Under the pieces are notes generated by a model, which saw only the letters and a list, made by a program, of their open reading frames with translations, was not told the DNA's origin and searched no databases. This document shows, piece by piece, positions 61,870-64,000 of a DNA stretch of 64,000 bases. The position numbers and the translations under genes were made by a program. Within the stretch, counting starts at the first letter, position 1; every line of letters begins with the position of its first letter. The DNA is from Pseudomonas viridiflava (GTDB lineage Bacteria; Pseudomonadota; Gammaproteobacteria; Pseudomonadales; Pseudomonadaceae), in the NCBI RefSeq assembly GCF_003702045.1, contig NZ_RBTP01000042.1:1-64000 (forward strand), written 5' to 3'.

Positions 61870-61904
61870 GCACGGGTGGAATCGAACCTCGATTCCACCC
61901 GTGC
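61870..61904 (+). terminator. Strong hairpin between gtsA and gtsB
   Basis: Perfect 16-bp stem (GCACGGGTGGAATCGA / TCGATTCCACCCGTGC) with a 3-nt loop, 30 nt after the gtsA stop. No T-run. Probably stabilises the gtsA part of the mRNA or reduces read-through so that binding protein exceeds permease. Confidence 0.75.
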
Positions 61905-61943
61905 CTGTGGCCTGAATTCGATACACCGAATGGGATACTCCCG

Positions 61944-62852
61944 ATGAGCTCTGTCGCTGTGTTCAGCAAAGCCTCGCCACTGGATACATTGCAACGCTGG
62001 CTACCGAAACTGGTGCTGGCGCCAAGCATGTTCATCGTGTTGGTTGGTTTCTATGGTTACATCCTGTGGACGTTTGTCCTCTCGTTCACCAACTCGACGT
62101 TCCTGCCGTCCTACAAGTGGGTCGGCCTGGCGCAATACGCGCGCCTGATGGACAACGACCGCTGGTGGGTCGCGAGCAAGAACCTGGCGGTGTTCGGTGG
62201 CATGTTCATCGGCATCAGTCTGGTGATCGGTGTTTTTCTCGCCATCCTGCTGGACCAGCGCATCCGCCGCGAAGGCGCGATCCGCACCATTTATCTGTAC
62301 CCGATGGCGCTCTCGATGATCGTCACCGGTACGGCCTGGAAGTGGCTGCTCAACCCGGGCCTGGGCCTGGACAAGATGCTGCGCGACTGGGGCTGGGAAG
62401 GCTTTCGCCTGGACTGGCTGATCGATCCTGACCGCGTGGTTTACTGCCTGGTGATCGCTGCCGTCTGGCAGTCTTCGGGCTTTGTGATGGCGCTGTTTCT
62501 GGCGGGCCTGCGTGGCGTCGATCAGTCGATCATACGTGCCGCACAGATGGATGGCGCGAGTCTGCCGATGATCTATTGGCGCGTAGTGCTGCCAAGCCTG
62601 CGTCCGGTGTTCTTCAGTGCCGTGATGATCCTGGCGCACATCGCCATCAAGAGCTTTGACCTGGTGGCAGCGATGACTGCCGGGGGTCCTGGTTACTCCT
62701 CGGACCTGCCCGCGATGTTCATGTATTCCTTCACCTTCAGCCGTGGCCAGATGGGCATGGGTTCGGCGAGTGCGATTCTGATGCTCGGCGCGATCCTGGC
62801 GATTCTGGTGCCGTACCTGTACTCCGAGCTGAGGACCAAGCGCAATGACTAG
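61944..62852 (+). CDS. gtsB: GtsB, glucose ABC transporter permease
   Basis: 302-residue inner-membrane permease of the MalF type with six helices and the EAA loop (RAAQMDGASLPMIYWRVVLP, near residues 195-215). Overlaps gtsC by 8 bases, so the permease pair is translationally coupled. Confidence 0.95.
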   Translation: MSSVAVFSKASPLDTLQRWLPKLVLAPSMFIVLVGFYGYILWTFVLSFTNSTFLPSYKWVGLAQYARLMDNDRWWVASKNLAVFGGMFIGISLVIGVFLAILLDQRIRREGAIRTIYLYPMALSMIVTGTAWKWLLNPGLGLDKMLRDWGWEGFRLDWLIDPDRVVYCLVIAAVWQSSGFVMALFLAGLRGVDQSIIRAAQMDGASLPMIYWRVVLPSLRPVFFSAVMILAHIAIKSFDLVAAMTAGGPGYSSDLPAMFMYSFTFSRGQMGMGSASAILMLGAILAILVPYLYSELRTKRND

Positions 62853-63690
62853 TCTTGTAGGCAAACCAGGCATCAGCCTCAGCCGCGTGGTGATTCACGC
62901 CGTGCTGCTGCTGGCCTGTCTGATTTATCTGGTTCCACTGGTGGTCATGCTGTTCACCAGCTTCAAGACCCCCGAGGACATCGGCACCGGCAACCTGTTG
63001 AGCTGGCCGAGCGTTGTCACCGTGATTGGCTGGGTCAAGGCCTGGGACATCGTCGATGGCTACTTCTGGAACTCGCTGCGCATCACGGTTCCGGCGGTGA
63101 TCATCTCCACCGCCATTGGCGCACTCAACGGCTACGTGTTGTCGATGTGGAAATTCCGCGGTTCGCAACTGTTCTTCGGTTTGCTGCTGTTCGGCTGCTT
63201 CCTGCCGTTCCAGACCGTCCTGCTGCCAGCGTCCTTCACGCTGGGCAAGATGGGGCTGGCCAACACCACCACCGGGTTGGTGTTCGTTCACGTGGTCTAC
63301 GGCCTGGCGTTCACCACGCTGTTCTTCCGTAACTACTACGTGAGCGTGCCGGATGCACTGGTTCGGGCTGCACGTCTGGATGGCGCCGGGTTCTTCACTA
63401 TCTTCGGCCGCATCATTCTGCCGATGTCGACGCCCATCGTGATGGTGTGTCTGATCTGGCAGTTCACCCAGATATGGAACGACTTCCTGTTCGGTGTCGT
63501 GTTCTCCAGTGGCGAATCGCAGCCCATCACCGTGGCGCTGAACAACCTGGTCAACACCAGCACCGGGGCCAAGGAATACAACGTTGACATGGCGGCGGCG
63601 ATGATCGCCGGGCTGCCGACACTGCTGGTGTACGTACTGGCTGGCAAGTATTTCCTGCGTGGGCTTACAGCCGGCGCGGTCAAGGGGTAA
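62845..63690 (+). CDS. gtsC: GtsC, glucose ABC transporter permease
   Basis: 281-residue permease of the MalG type, partner of GtsB. Six helices; the EAA loop is ALVRAARLDGAGFFTIFGRI near residues 172-191. The gtsD start follows 2 nt after its stop. Confidence 0.95.
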   Translation: MTSLVGKPGISLSRVVIHAVLLLACLIYLVPLVVMLFTSFKTPEDIGTGNLLSWPSVVTVIGWVKAWDIVDGYFWNSLRITVPAVIISTAIGALNGYVLSMWKFRGSQLFFGLLLFGCFLPFQTVLLPASFTLGKMGLANTTTGLVFVHVVYGLAFTTLFFRNYYVSVPDALVRAARLDGAGFFTIFGRIILPMSTPIVMVCLIWQFTQIWNDFLFGVVFSSGESQPITVALNNLVNTSTGAKEYNVDMAAAMIAGLPTLLVYVLAGKYFLRGLTAGAVKG

Positions 63691-63692
63691 TC

Positions 63693-64000
63693 ATGGCGAC
63701 TCTCGAGCTACGCAACGTCAACAAGACATACGGCGCCAACCTGCCGGACACGCTGAAAAACATCGAACTGTCGATCAAGGATGGCGAATTCCTGATCCTG
63801 GTCGGTCCGTCCGGTTGTGGCAAATCCACGCTGATGAACTGCATCGCCGGTCTGGAAAACATCAGCGGCGGGGCGATTCTGATCGATGGCGAAGACGTCA
63901 GCGGCACCAGCCCCAAGGACCGTGACATCGCGATGGTGTTTCAGTCCTACGCGCTGTACCCGACCATGAGCGTGAAGGAGAACATCGCGTTCGGTCTCAA
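63693..64000 (+). CDS. gtsD: GtsD, glucose ABC transporter ATPase (cut by window end)
   Basis: First 102 residues of a MalK-type ATPase. Walker A GPSGCGKST at residues 38-46 and the Q-loop VFQSYALYPTMSV near residues 83-95 are present; the signature and Walker B lie beyond the window. Confidence 0.92.
   Translation, partial: MATLELRNVNKTYGANLPDTLKNIELSIKDGEFLILVGPSGCGKSTLMNCIAGLENISGGAILIDGEDVSGTSPKDRDIAMVFQSYALYPTMSVKENIAFGL

Noticed and set aside
61870-61904. tRNA-like TTCGATTCC sequence between gtsA and gtsB
   Set aside because: It resembles a T-arm but is part of a single 16-bp perfect hairpin; no D, anticodon or acceptor stems surround it.

Overview
The window is a piece of a Pseudomonas chromosome, most likely from the P. 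syringae group (inference). The reasons are a complete-order alginate operon, the gapA / edd-glk-gltR-gtrS-gtsABCD glucose block, aapJQMP, hupN, a Pseudomonas-type family of short intergenic repeats, and a fairly uniform GC-rich composition. I see no prophage, insertion sequence, CRISPR array, rRNA or tRNA. This is mostly core genome, and the most informative signals lie in the regulatory DNA between genes.

Layout. 1-12815 (minus): the alginate operon algD-alg8-alg44-algK-algE-algG-algX-algL-algI, with algI cut by the window edge. It is preceded by an 816-bp regulatory region with a sigma-22 (AlgU)-like promoter. 13632-21437: yaaA, a divergent secreted polysaccharide-deacetylase-like protein, a PIN-PhoH ATPase, moaC-moaD-moaE, rhlB and an esterase. 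21919-26082: the aapJQMP amino-acid transporter behind a sigma-54-like promoter. 26250-31736: an MFS exporter, an NTF2-like protein, a GIY-YIG protein, a GST-like protein, an anchored glutaredoxin, yejK and hupN. 31907-38592 (minus): rlmF, valS, an unknown protein, holC and pepA. 38910-41085: lptF-lptG. 41143-41924: an RDD membrane protein and a cold-shock protein.

42321-46778 (minus) is the glycine cleavage operon gcvH-gcvP-gcvT. Behind gcvH there is a -24/-12 promoter and three 18-bp sites resembling GcsR operators. Upstream lie a sensor kinase with two response regulators (one REC-PAS-GGDEF-EAL), and then gcsR itself, the TyrR-like sigma-54 activator expected to drive gcv. 53136-53961 holds two small conserved proteins.

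54143-64000 is the Entner-Doudoroff and glucose uptake block. gapA diverges from edd-glk-gltR-gtrS, with two TTGT-N7-ACAA HexR operators between them. The glucose ABC transporter gtsABCD follows, with gtsD cut by the window end. Periplasmic glucose enters through GtsABCD, is phosphorylated by Glk, and after conversion to 6-phosphogluconate is dehydrated by Edd. GapA handles the triose phosphate. GltR/GtrS sense the pathway state and HexR couples the two divergent units. The alginate genes use the GDP-mannuronate branch of the same sugar economy.

Many genes overlap by 4-8 bases, and several use GTG or TTG starts. For alg44, algX, algG, algD and algI, the chosen starts put catalytic or ligand-binding residues at the same numbers as the characterised Pseudomonas proteins. 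I found no clearly unprecedented system. The best leads are the GcsR/sigma-54 control region with its neighbouring signalling operon, a deacetylase-like protein with degenerate metal-binding motifs, and the hairpins and repeats inside several operons.
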